From Streptomyces sp. Ru71 (lineage in GTDB: Bacteria > Actinomycetota > Actinomycetes > Streptomycetales > Streptomycetaceae), in the NCBI RefSeq assembly GCF_002920535.1, contig NZ_PQSS01000001.1, positions 224,233 through 288,232 on the forward strand: DNA of 64,000 nucleotides, in the 5' to 3' direction. Positions within the stretch are counted from its first letter, which is position 1; the number at the start of each line of letters is the position of its first letter. The notes beneath the pieces were generated by a model, which saw only the letters and a program-made list of their open reading frames with translations, ran no database searches and was not told the DNA's origin. Both the position numbers and the translations under genes were made by a program. This document shows, in pieces, positions 38,586-46,158 of the stretch.

Positions 38586-39863
38586 CTACCCCTGCTGCGC
38601 TATGACCCGGACCTGCTGGGCGATGTCCTCCAGCACGGTCTTCGGGTCGGCGGAGGGCGCGACGGCCTTGCCGATGTTCTGCTTGATGGTGTTGCTGACC
38701 TGCAGCCAGGACGGGTCGTTGACCGGGTAGAGCTGGGCGGTGCGCAGTGCGGTCAGGAACTGCTCGTTGCCGGTGTCCGTCGCCGAGTCCTGGGAGGTCT
38801 CGGTGGCGGACACCGTCGAGGGCAACAGGTGGTAGCGGCCGGCGAACTCGTTGAGGTTCTTGTCCTCGTAGACGAAGTCCAGGAACGAGCCCACCAGTTC
38901 ACGATTGCCGTCGTGCTTGAAGGCCATCATCCAGTCGGCGACGCCCACCGACGGCGGGGTCTTCCCGTCGCTCAGCGTGTCGGACACGGGCATGGTCAGC
39001 GTGCCGACCTTCATGCCCTTCTTCGTCGCCTCGTCAAGGAGTGAGGGGTAGCCGTTGACCATACCGACCTCGCCGCGCAGGAAGGCGGCGAAGGCGTCCT
39101 GCCGGTTGAGCCGCTCGGGCGGGACCGGGCCGGTCAGGCCAGGTGTGACCAGGTTGTCCTTGATCCAGCGGAACGTCTGTGTGTTCTGCCGGGACGCGAT
39201 GCTGTACCCGTTGCTGCTGTCGGTGTACCCGCCGCCGTTGCTCAGTTCCCAGATCAGGGCTTCGGCGTGCGCCTCCTCGGGGCCGAGCGGCAGGGCGTAC
39301 GGGTAGAGCACGCCCTCCTTCTTCAGCGCCTCGGCCGCGTCCTTCAGGTCCGACCAGGTCTTCGGCGGCTTCGCACCGGCCTTGTCGAACAGCTCCTCGT
39401 TGTAGAAGAGCAGCCGGCTGCTGGCCACGAAGGGCAAGCCGTAGAGGGCTCCGTCGACCGTTCCCGCCTCCGCGAGCGGCGGCAGGAAGTTGGCCTCCTC
39501 GCTGATCGGCAGCAGCTCGCCGGCGGAGTAGAGGCGGCCCTGTGCGGCGAAGTCGGAGTACGCGCCCATGAGGGCCACGTCAGGGGCATTGCCCTCCTGG
39601 ACCATGCGGGTGACCTCGCGGTCGACGTCGGCCCACGGGTAGAGCGTCACCTCCACCTTCGTGCCGGGGTGGGCGGCGGTGAAGGCGCTGGTCAGCTGGG
39701 ACCAGTACGCCTTGGAGCTGGTCGCCGGGCTGTCGCCGTACTCGGGGGCCACCAGGCGCAGCGTCGTTCCGCCGCTCCCCAGTGCGCCGCAGGCGGTGAC
39801 GAGGGAGCCCAGCAGTCCGAATGCGGCCACGGAGGCGGTCATGCCGATGAGTCTTGGTCGCAC
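38586..39863 (-). CDS. Orphan sugar-binding lipoprotein (ABC importer component)
   Basis: A 425-residue family-1 solute-binding lipoprotein. The signal peptide ends in a lipobox LVTAC with the lipidated cysteine at residue 25. The mature chain shows the expected pattern: APEYGDSPATSSKAYWSQLTSAFTAAHPGTKVEV, LYGLPFVASSRLLFYNEELF and GEVGMVNGYPSLL. The GTG at 39863 is chosen because AAGAGGAAAG sits just before it and the signal peptide then starts correctly. No permease or ATPase gene is nearby, so it is either a stray component or works with a transporter elsewhere. Confidence 0.9.
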   Translation of the reverse strand: MRPRLIGMTASVAAFGLLGSLVTACGALGSGGTTLRLVAPEYGDSPATSSKAYWSQLTSAFTAAHPGTKVEVTLYPWADVDREVTRMVQEGNAPDVALMGAYSDFAAQGRLYSAGELLPISEEANFLPPLAEAGTVDGALYGLPFVASSRLLFYNEELFDKAGAKPPKTWSDLKDAAEALKKEGVLYPYALPLGPEEAHAEALIWELSNGGGYTDSSNGYSIASRQNTQTFRWIKDNLVTPGLTGPVPPERLNRQDAFAAFLRGEVGMVNGYPSLLDEATKKGMKVGTLTMPVSDTLSDGKTPPSVGVADWMMAFKHDGNRELVGSFLDFVYEDKNLNEFAGRYHLLPSTVSATETSQDSATDTGNEQFLTALRTAQLYPVNDPSWLQVSNTIKQNIGKAVAPSADPKTVLEDIAQQVRVIAQQG

Positions 39864-40075
39864 GGTCTTTCCTCTTGATCTTTTCAGCAGTGCAACCGGA
39901 ATCCTCTCCCGCGCCGGGGCGATATGGGCCCCCTGCCGGACAAGTGTGGCCATACCTCCAACTCGGCCGATGTCGAATGGTGTCTTCCGATATGCCGCCG
40001 CTGATTCTGACGCGCGTAGAAGAGGCTGTGCGATGAGGAGCGCGCCCGGGGTCGGCCGGGCGCGCGTGCCGCTGC

Positions 40076-40300
40076 TCAGGAGCGGTACCGGTAGACGATC
40101 CGGCCGCGGGTGAGGTCATAGGGGCTGAGTTCCACGAGCACGCGGTCGAACGGGAGGATCCTGATGTAGTTCTTCCGGATCTTCCCGCTGATGTGCGCGA
40201 GCACGTGGTGCCCGTTGTTCAGCTCCACCGTGAAGGTGGCGTTGCGCTGGCAGTCGAGGACGGTTCCCTCGATCTCCAGGCCCTTTGCTGTTCGTGCCAA
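40076..40300 (-). CDS. infA: Translation initiation factor IF-1 paralogue
   Basis: A 74-residue OB-fold protein with the unmistakable IF-1 core: [63 protein letters not shown]-1 occupies the ribosomal A site and helps IF-2 and IF-3. It is not in a ribosomal-protein cluster and departs from the usual sequence at several positions ([21 protein letters not shown]), so it is probably the second, specialised copy known in actinomycetes. The only sensible start is TTG at 40300, with a weak ribosome binding site, suggesting low or regulated translation. A GNAT gene lies 68 bp upstream on the same strand. Confidence 0.9.
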   Translation of the reverse strand: MARTAKGLEIEGTVLDCQRNATFTVELNNGHHVLAHISGKIRKNYIRILPFDRVLVELSPYDLTRGRIVYRYRS

Positions 40301-40368
40301 GGTATCTCGCTTCTGAATTGGTTGAGTTGGGTGGCCGGTCAGGTTGTTCGCGATGGGCGAGCGGGGCG

Positions 40369-41133
40369 TCAGCGGCGCGCGAGTTCCAGGTAGCTGCCCG
40401 ATCGCCGGCCGCCGGCGCCCTCGGCCAGCGCGATCCCGGCGGCGTTGGATGTGTCCACTTCGGCCCAGGCGGAGCCGATCCCGTCGCGGTGCAGCTCGCC
40501 CAACGCGTGGGCCAGCAGTGCCCGCCCGATGCCGTGCCCGCGGTGACCGGCTCGGATCGCGACCAGCCCGATCCGCGCCCGGCGGGGCGCCCGCGCCACC
40601 CGGACCAGGCCGACGTACTCGCCGTCCTGGAGCGCCGCCGCGTACTTCGACGGGTCCCCGAGCGTGGACCCGGCCGGGCGGGGCAGTACCTCGGCCGGCA
40701 TGGTGTGCCAGCCGACGGTGGCTTCGACTTCCTCGCGAATCGTGCGGTCCAGCGCGCGCAGCAGGCTCTCGTCCGCGGTACCGGCGGACAGGATCGTCAC
40801 GCCCGCCGGGAGTTGCGCCGTGCGAAGCCCGGTGTCGCCGGAGTCGGTGGGCAGGATGTACTCCCACTCACGGCGTCGCACGGTGAAGCCGAGCCGCTCC
40901 CAACTCGACCGCAGGTCGTGGTCGGACTCACTGACCACGGTGTGGAGCAGCTCGGGGAGGTCGGCCAGCATCACGGCCGCGAGCTGGTCGAAGACCGCGT
41001 CCTGCCACACGTCGATGCTGATGAAGAGCCGCCCGTCGGGCCGGTGCGAGACGTCTCCGTGGCCGACGGTCCGACCGTCGGTCACAGCCTCCCACTGCCC
41101 CTCCGCGACCCGCGTGATCGTCACGGTGTTCAT
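40369..41133 (-). CDS. GNAT-family acetyltransferase
   Basis: A 254-residue protein with a C-terminal GNAT domain: [38 protein letters not shown] (motif A, acetyl-CoA loop) and [20 protein letters not shown]. The N-terminal half looks like a second, degenerate GNAT fold. The start is set by AAAGGCG before the ATG. A short leader peptide frame with a very strong ribosome binding site ends 63 bp upstream, and an IF-1 gene follows 68 bp downstream, hinting at a translation-linked role. The substrate is unknown. Confidence 0.87.
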   Translation of the reverse strand: MNTVTITRVAEGQWEAVTDGRTVGHGDVSHRPDGRLFISIDVWQDAVFDQLAAVMLADLPELLHTVVSESDHDLRSSWERLGFTVRRREWEYILPTDSGDTGLRTAQLPAGVTILSAGTADESLLRALDRTIREEVEATVGWHTMPAEVLPRPAGSTLGDPSKYAAALQDGEYVGLVRVARAPRRARIGLVAIRAGHRGHGIGRALLAHALGELHRDGIGSAWAEVDTSNAAGIALAEGAGGRRSGSYLELARR

Positions 41134-41140
41134 AGATGTT

Positions 41141-41171
41141 CGCCTTTCAGGAGTGCCTTGTCGGAGAGGCG
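41141..41171 (-). promoter_or_regulatory. Possible hairpin sequestering the GNAT ribosome binding site
   Basis: On the minus strand CGCCT (41171-41167) can pair with AGGCG (41145-41141), which overlaps the AAAGGCG ribosome binding site of the GNAT gene. An overlapping GGAG/CTCC pairing just upstream could compete with it. The element follows a leader peptide frame, as in translational attenuators. The stems are short, so this is tentative. Confidence 0.3.
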
Positions 41172-41196
41172 GCTCCCGGCGACACCTGGATCAGGG

Positions 41197-41244
41197 TCAC
41201 ACCGTGACGGAGAGAGGGAGCACCCACCTCGATACTGCGTTCAT
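41197..41244 (-). CDS. Possible 15-residue leader peptide upstream of the GNAT gene
   Basis: An ATG preceded by AAGGAGGTGAG, the strongest ribosome binding site in this region, opens a frame for MNAVSRWVLPLSVTV and a TGA. It ends 63 bp before the GNAT start on the same strand. Short coding leaders with good initiation signals and possible alternative hairpins downstream are typical of ribosome-stalling or attenuation control of resistance genes. The frame is too short to be proved coding by composition. Confidence 0.45.
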   Translation of the reverse strand: MNAVSRWVLPLSVTV

Positions 41245-41309
41245 GGGGGTCTCACCTCCTTGGGCCGGTCACGGTCGACTGCAAGCTATCAGCTCGATCA
41301 TCGGCGCGC

Positions 41310-42218
41310 TCAGGAATTACGGCGGTGCAGGGAGTCGAGGAGCGCCATCTCGTCCCGACTGAGCCGCAGAGCGCCCGCCGCCACGTTCGCCGCCAGGTGG
41401 CCGGGGTCACTGGTGCCCGGGATGGCCAGCACGTGCGGGCCGCGATGAAGGGTCCAGGCGATCCTGACTTGAGCCGGGCTCGCGCCGTGTGCCCGGGCGA
41501 CGGCCAGGATCTCCGGGTGGTCGCCGTCGCTCGCCCCGGCTTGGCCCCCGCTGGCGGCGATCGCGTAGAACGGAACGAAGGCGACATCCTGCTCGCCGCA
41601 GGCGCGGACGAACGCGTCCTGGTCGGGCCGCACTCCGAGGCCGTACATGTTCTGCACGCAGACCACGGGTGCGATGGCCCGGGCCTCGGCCAGGTGGTGG
41701 GGGTGGACGTTGGAGAGACCGAGGTGGCGGACGAGTCCGGCCTTGCGCAGCTCGGCCAGCTCTTCGAAGCGCTCGGCGATGGAATCGGTACCGACGACGC
41801 GCAGGTTCACCAGGTCCAAGTGGTCCCGGCCGAGCTGGCGCAGGTTCTCCTCGACCAGGCCGCGCAACTGCTGCGGCCCGGCGTGGGGCAGCCATTCCCC
41901 GGACGGTCCGCGTGGCTGCCCGACTTTGGTGGCGATGACGAGGTCGTCCGGGTAGGGCGCCAGGGCTCGGTTGATCAGTTCGTTGGCGGAGCGCAGCGCG
42001 GAGAAGTAGAACGCGGCGGTGTCGATGTGGTTCACGCCGAGCTCGATGGCGCGGCGCAGCACGCCGATCGCCTGGTCGCGGTCGCGGGGGACGGCGTCGG
42101 GTACGAGCGCCTTGCCGGTCTGCGGCAGCCGCATGGCGCCGAAGCCGATGCGGTTGACCGTCAGGTCTCCCAGCTTCCAGGTGCCCGATGCGGCAGCGTT
42201 GATCGTTTCGGGGATCAT
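41310..42218 (-). CDS. Aldo/keto reductase, catalytic His replaced
   Basis: A 302-residue AKR with VNRIGFGAMRLP at the start, Asp and Tyr in HIDTAAFYF, and Lys in VIATKVG. The usual catalytic His (DLxxxH) is replaced in DHLDLVNLRVVG, as in YdbC-like members of the superfamily. IPGTSDPGHLAANV binds the cofactor phosphate. The ATG before MIPETINAA is the likely start, although no clear ribosome binding site precedes it. It is divergent from an ArsR-type regulator with a palindrome between them, so it is probably regulated by that protein. Confidence 0.88.
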   Translation of the reverse strand: MIPETINAAASGTWKLGDLTVNRIGFGAMRLPQTGKALVPDAVPRDRDQAIGVLRRAIELGVNHIDTAAFYFSALRSANELINRALAPYPDDLVIATKVGQPRGPSGEWLPHAGPQQLRGLVEENLRQLGRDHLDLVNLRVVGTDSIAERFEELAELRKAGLVRHLGLSNVHPHHLAEARAIAPVVCVQNMYGLGVRPDQDAFVRACGEQDVAFVPFYAIAASGGQAGASDGDHPEILAVARAHGASPAQVRIAWTLHRGPHVLAIPGTSDPGHLAANVAAGALRLSRDEMALLDSLHRRNS

Positions 42219-42255
42219 GCCGGGATGATGTCCGCGCGGTAGGGTGGCCGCCATT

Positions 42256-42275
42256 GATTCAGGTATGGGTGAATC
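42256..42275. promoter_or_regulatory. Palindromic operator between the AKR and ArsR-type genes
   Basis: GATTCA (42256-42261) and TGAATC (42270-42275) are exact inverted arms separated by eight bases. The TTCA-N-TGAA pattern resembles ArsR/SmtB operators. It lies 38 bp upstream of the AKR start and 21 bp before the likely translation start of the regulator, so one site could control both directions. Confidence 0.45.
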
Positions 42276-42326
42276 CTTGAGAGGGGTGGGGGGTTCCTGG
42301 CGGAGCTGTCGTTCTCGGCGAGGGAC

Positions 42327-43292
42327 GTGGCCCAGGTGCGGTTCGCCGTCTCGCCGATGTGGCAGGTCGGGAGCAGCGTCCGGCTGCTGGCCTCCGGTGG
42401 AGCGGATCCCGTGCACCGACGGTGGGTGGAGCAGGTACGGCCACGGGTCGCGGCGGCCGGCCTCGACAAGGCATGGCTCGCCGAACTGATCCCGCCCTCC
42501 GGCTACGCCCCGGACTTCCTGAACCCGGCACCTGCCGGGCCCGCACCCACGTTGGCGGAGGAACTGGCCGCGGTCGTGGCCTGCCCGGCCGACCGCGTCC
42601 GCAAGGACCTCGACCACCTCGCACACCACACGGGCGGCATCGGACCTGGCCTGCGGTCCCTGTACGCCGATCCGCGCAGGCACCTGGCACGGGTAGCGGA
42701 GGAGATCGAGACCTACTGGGAGCTGGCGCTCGCTCCCTACTGGGCGCGGATCCGCACGGTGCTGGAGGCCGACGTCCTGTATCGCGCCCGGCAGGTCTCG
42801 CAGTACGGAGCCGGCCGTCTCCTCGACGAGCTGCACCCACAGGTCAGTTGGAGCGACGACGTGCTGCGGCTGCTCCGCTGGCCACGGTCGCTGTCCCGGG
42901 AGACGGCGGGCGCGGGGCTGCTCCTGATCCCCTCGGCCTTCAAGGGGCCGGGCCTGTCCACACGGATCGCTCCGCCGGACCCGCCGCAACTCGCCTACCG
43001 AGCCCGCGGCACCGGCACGCTGTGGGAACGCCGCACCGTCACCCGCACCGCGGCGCTGGCCGCCGTGCTCGGCCGCGCACGGACGCTTCTGCTCACCGAA
43101 CTGGAGACTCCGGCCACGACGACGGAACTGGCCCACCGCACGGGCATCTCCAAGGCCGGGGTCTCCCAGAACCTCACGGCCCTGCGCGACGCCGGCTTCG
43201 TCTCCGCCCACCGGGCCGGACGCTCGGTGCTGTACGCCCGCACGTCCGTCGGGGAGTCAGTCCTCGCCGCGGGCCACGGCCAAGGGCACTGA
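42327..43292 (+). CDS. ArsR-type winged-helix transcriptional regulator (DUF5937-like)
   Basis: At least 321 residues. The N-terminal part (RFAVSPMWQVGSSVRLL onward) is the sensor-like region of DUF5937 proteins. The C-terminal winged helix reads LLTELETPATTTELAHRTGISKAGVSQNLTALRDAGFVSAHRAGRSVLYART. The first ATG/GTG/TTG in frame is GTG 42327, but it has no usable ribosome binding site. Family-like coding (AELSFSARDVAQVRF) extends back to a CTG at 42297 preceded by a GAGAGGGG tract, so the true start may be that CTG. It probably controls the divergent aldo/keto reductase. Confidence 0.85.
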   Translation: MAQVRFAVSPMWQVGSSVRLLASGGADPVHRRWVEQVRPRVAAAGLDKAWLAELIPPSGYAPDFLNPAPAGPAPTLAEELAAVVACPADRVRKDLDHLAHHTGGIGPGLRSLYADPRRHLARVAEEIETYWELALAPYWARIRTVLEADVLYRARQVSQYGAGRLLDELHPQVSWSDDVLRLLRWPRSLSRETAGAGLLLIPSAFKGPGLSTRIAPPDPPQLAYRARGTGTLWERRTVTRTAALAAVLGRARTLLLTELETPATTTELAHRTGISKAGVSQNLTALRDAGFVSAHRAGRSVLYARTSVGESVLAAGHGQGH

Positions 43293-43295
43293 TCA

Positions 43296-43321
43296 GTGCC
43301 GGACAGCCCACGGCCGGGCAC
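43296..43321. terminator. Possible bidirectional terminator
   Basis: GTGCCGG (43296-43302) pairs with CCGGGCAC (43314-43321), with one bulged base. It lies in the 40-bp gap between the convergent ArsR-type regulator and PhoD-like phosphatase genes. Confidence 0.4.
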
Positions 43322-43332
43322 CGCAACGGGCC

Positions 43333-44961
43333 TCAGCCGGAGGCCAGGGTGCGGGCGTGCACCGGGCGCAGCGACGCGTCCTTCCCGGTGCGTTCCAGCC
43401 GCAGCCGGGCCGAGCGCCCGCGCATCGTCAGGGTCATGAGCTGGTTCCCGAACCACGGCCCGCCCTTCTTGCGCCAGCTGACGGGCGGGCGGGGACAGCG
43501 GCCGTGGCGGGCGAGGAGGCGGCCCACAAGACGCGCCGGTGCGCTCCAGCCGAAGCGGAAGCCGATGCGCATCGACAGGGGAACGGAGTTGTGCACGGGG
43601 GAGCAGGTGAGCTGGACGACGGGGAGGCCGGGCTCGCCGGACCGCCACGAGGCCTGCGCGAGATACCCGTGGTGTACGTCCCCGGACAGCACGCTCACGC
43701 TGGCGGGCGCGTCGGGCCGGGAGCCGACCTCGGCGATCAGGCCGGCGAGGTCGGCGAACGAACGAGGGAAGGCGGCCCAGTGCTCCAAGTCCAGCCCCCG
43801 GCGCAGGCGTTCACCGAAGCGCGCCCAGCGCCGTCCGCGCACTCCGGCGCACAGTGCCGCGTCCCAGGCCTCGGCGTCGTGCACGAGATGCGGCAGCAGC
43901 CAGGGCAGTGAGCTGCCGATCAGCAGGTGGTCGTAGGCGTCCCCGTCGGTCAGCACCTGCTCGCGCAGCCAGTCGGCCGTACCGGGGTCGAGCATGGCGC
44001 GGCGGTCCTCCTGCAGGACCCGCGCCGCCCGCGAGTCCACCATCACCAAGCGGACCCGGCCGACGTCGCGCCGGTAGCTGAAGCGAACCGAGGCCGGCTC
44101 GGTGTCGGCCTTCCCGGCGAGGACACGCACCGCGTCCGTGCCGTCCGGCGTGGCGCGCACGGCTGTATAGGTGGGGTCGGCGGCCAGTTCGGCGGGGGAG
44201 AGGTTGCCCAGGTGCTGGTGCACCCAGTAGGACATCAGGCCACTCAGCAGCCGTTCCTGCCACCAGTGCGTGGCACGCATGTCGGCGAGCCAGGCGGCGG
44301 AGGTGTTCCAGTCGTCGACGATGTCGTGGTCGTCGAAGATCATGTAGCTGGGTACGGTGGACAGCAGCCAGCGGATCCCGGGGTCGAGCCAGGATTCGTG
44401 GTAGAGGCGGCAGTACTCCTCGTAGTCCGCCACCTGGCTGCCGGGCGGCTGCCGGAGATCCCGCCGCTCGGCCAGCCAGCTCTGCGTCGCCTCGCTGGTC
44501 TCGTCGGCGTACACCTGGTCCCCGAGCAGAAGCAGGACGTCGGGGCGTTGTGCGTCGGTGTCGGCCGCGAGCCGTTTGGCGAGGGAGTCGAGGGCGTCGG
44601 CGCCCACGGGGTCCTTGCCGTCGGCCGGGGGAGTGGCCCAGCGGCAGGAGCCGAAGGTGATCCGTACGGTGTCGCCTGCGGCGGGCACCCGGATGACGGA
44701 GGCAGGGAAAGGGGAGTCGAGCAGCGGCCACACCCGGGTGTCGTCGAGGAACACCTCGTACGACGGCGCGGTACCCGGTTCCAGACCGGTCACCGTCACC
44801 AGGGCGTAGTGGTGTCCGGCGACCTGGAAGGTCGGTGCGGTGCCGCCCGCGCCGTTCGAGCAGCGCACCTGCGCGACGCACGGACGGCTCGCCTCCACCC
44901 ACACCGTCGCGCACGAGCTGTCGGTGTACCTCAGCAACGGCCCCAGACGCAGTTCGACCAC
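43333..44961 (-). CDS. PhoD-like metallophosphatase
   Basis: A 542-residue phosphodiesterase/alkaline phosphatase of the PhoD type. An N-terminal immunoglobulin-like domain (about 1-100) precedes the metallophosphatase core with metal-binding segments ITFGSCRWA, LLLLGDQVYADE, MIFDDHDIVDDWN and VLSGDVHHGYLA. No signal peptide is visible, unlike secreted Streptomyces PhoD with its Tat signal, so it appears cytoplasmic. The GTG at 44961 has AGGAGG nine bases upstream; the in-frame upstream extension is not family-like. Confidence 0.9.
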   Translation of the reverse strand: MVELRLGPLLRYTDSSCATVWVEASRPCVAQVRCSNGAGGTAPTFQVAGHHYALVTVTGLEPGTAPSYEVFLDDTRVWPLLDSPFPASVIRVPAAGDTVRITFGSCRWATPPADGKDPVGADALDSLAKRLAADTDAQRPDVLLLLGDQVYADETSEATQSWLAERRDLRQPPGSQVADYEEYCRLYHESWLDPGIRWLLSTVPSYMIFDDHDIVDDWNTSAAWLADMRATHWWQERLLSGLMSYWVHQHLGNLSPAELAADPTYTAVRATPDGTDAVRVLAGKADTEPASVRFSYRRDVGRVRLVMVDSRAARVLQEDRRAMLDPGTADWLREQVLTDGDAYDHLLIGSSLPWLLPHLVHDAEAWDAALCAGVRGRRWARFGERLRRGLDLEHWAAFPRSFADLAGLIAEVGSRPDAPASVSVLSGDVHHGYLAQASWRSGEPGLPVVQLTCSPVHNSVPLSMRIGFRFGWSAPARLVGRLLARHGRCPRPPVSWRKKGGPWFGNQLMTLTMRGRSARLRLERTGKDASLRPVHARTLASG

Positions 44962-45090
44962 GGTGGCGGACCTCCTGTGTCGCACCGTTCGGTTGAAACG
45001 ACCGTTGAACCGTACCGGCTCGGCGACGGACAGGCCCTTCAAGCCGCGCACCATGCCCCCACCGGGACGTGGAGAGCGAGCCGTGGCCGG

Positions 45091-45480
45091 TTACGCGTCG
45101 GCGGTCGGGCCGGCGGCGGCCATGATGGCCTGCCAGGGAGCGGAATCGAAGATGAGTGTGATCGCCGTGATACGGCCGTCGCTGAGCCGGAAGTGCTCCG
45201 CTGTGCGTTGGGCGATGCCGACAGCCGGGACGGTGTGCAGGTCGTAGACCAGCGTGGCCTCGTTCTCGCCGTACAGCTCGCTGATGAACTCCACCTCGCT
45301 GACGATGCCCAGGAGCCCTTCGAGGCCGTCGAGGTGGCCGTCCGGACTGTCGGACGTGATGAAGGGGCTGCGGAAGACGAAGCCGTCGCCGGTCAGCGCG
45401 GCGGCGGCGGTGATGTCACCGCGGAACCGGGCGTCTGAGTAGGCCCTGACGGTCTCGCGGGTGAGTGAGCCGGTGGTCAT
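45091..45480 (-). CDS. SnoaL-like (NTF2 superfamily) protein
   Basis: A 129-residue single-domain protein: ETVRAYSDARFRGDITAAAALTGDGFVFRSPF, then VEFISELYGENEATLVYDLHT and EHFRLSDGRITAITLIFDSAPW, the alternating helix/strand pattern of NTF2-like folds. It could be an isomerase or binding protein. GGAG precedes the ATG. It lies 20 bp after the MarR gene on the same strand, so it is probably co-transcribed and under that regulator. Confidence 0.83.
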   Translation of the reverse strand: MTTGSLTRETVRAYSDARFRGDITAAAALTGDGFVFRSPFITSDSPDGHLDGLEGLLGIVSEVEFISELYGENEATLVYDLHTVPAVGIAQRTAEHFRLSDGRITAITLIFDSAPWQAIMAAAGPTADA

Positions 45481-45500
45481 GGGGTGCTCCAGGGGTCGTT

Positions 45501-46076
45501 TCAGGAAGCCGGCTCGTCCGGCCGGACGTTGTTCAGGTACCGCTCGATCTGGTGCTGGTTCTCCACCAGGCGCAGACACAGGTGCCGGAGCTGGGCGAGT
45601 TCATGCTTGCTGAAGCCGCGGAAGACGGCGGACATGGCCCGCTGGGTGGGTTGCCGGAAGGCCTCCAGCCACTCCCGCCCGGCCGGGGTGATGCGGACGC
45701 GCACCGATCTGCGGTCGCTCGGGTTCTGGACCCGCTCGGCCAGGCCGTCGCGCTCCAGGGTGTCGACGAGTCCCGTGACATTGCGCGGACTGACACCGGC
45801 CGCACGGGCCAACTCCCCCATACGGAGCCCGTCCTCGGACGCCGTGCGCAGTCGCGCGAGCAGATCGAGCGCCCCCGCACTGAGACCACGCCCGCCCGCG
45901 CCGTGCGCACGCAACCTGTCGATGGCCTGCGAGGCCGAACGGACGGCGGCGGCCACCTCCAGTGCCAGGGTGGCGCCGCCGCCGGTGAACGCCTGCATGG
46001 ACGCTCGGACCCCGGGGTCGTAGAGGGAGCCGTCGGGGTCGGACGCCAACTCCTGAGAAATATTTACGTCCTTCAT
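45501..46076 (-). CDS. MarR-family transcriptional regulator
   Basis: A 191-residue winged-helix repressor: GALDLLARLRTASEDGLRMGELARAAGVSPRNVTGLVDTLERDGLAERVQNPSDRRS shows the recognition helix and the DRRS wing. The ATG start (MKDVNISQEL) is embedded in an unusually AT-rich stretch and a palindrome CTTCATAATGAAG, suggesting a very short leader and autoregulation. It precedes a SnoaL-like gene and is divergent from a TauE/SafE exporter; all three are probably one regulon. Confidence 0.92.
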   Translation of the reverse strand: MKDVNISQELASDPDGSLYDPGVRASMQAFTGGGATLALEVAAAVRSASQAIDRLRAHGAGGRGLSAGALDLLARLRTASEDGLRMGELARAAGVSPRNVTGLVDTLERDGLAERVQNPSDRRSVRVRITPAGREWLEAFRQPTQRAMSAVFRGFSKHELAQLRHLCLRLVENQHQIERYLNNVRPDEPAS

Positions 46077-46096
46077 AATGAAGCAGTACCTTATAT
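46071..46096. promoter_or_regulatory. MarR operator/promoter region between the MarR and TauE genes
   Basis: CTTCAT-A-ATGAAG (46071-46083) is an exact six-base inverted repeat covering the MarR start codon. Next to it TATAAG on the minus strand (46095-46090) and TTATAT on the plus strand (46091-46096) are possible overlapping -10 elements for the two divergent genes. AAATATTT at 46058-46065 adds to an AT-rich island in 70%-plus GC surroundings. MarR binding is inferred. Confidence 0.5.
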
Positions 46097-46158
46097 CGAC
46101 CCGGGCGCGCAGCGCCATCGGCCAGGCGTGGCCCGTGAGTTGAAGACAAGAACGGTAG

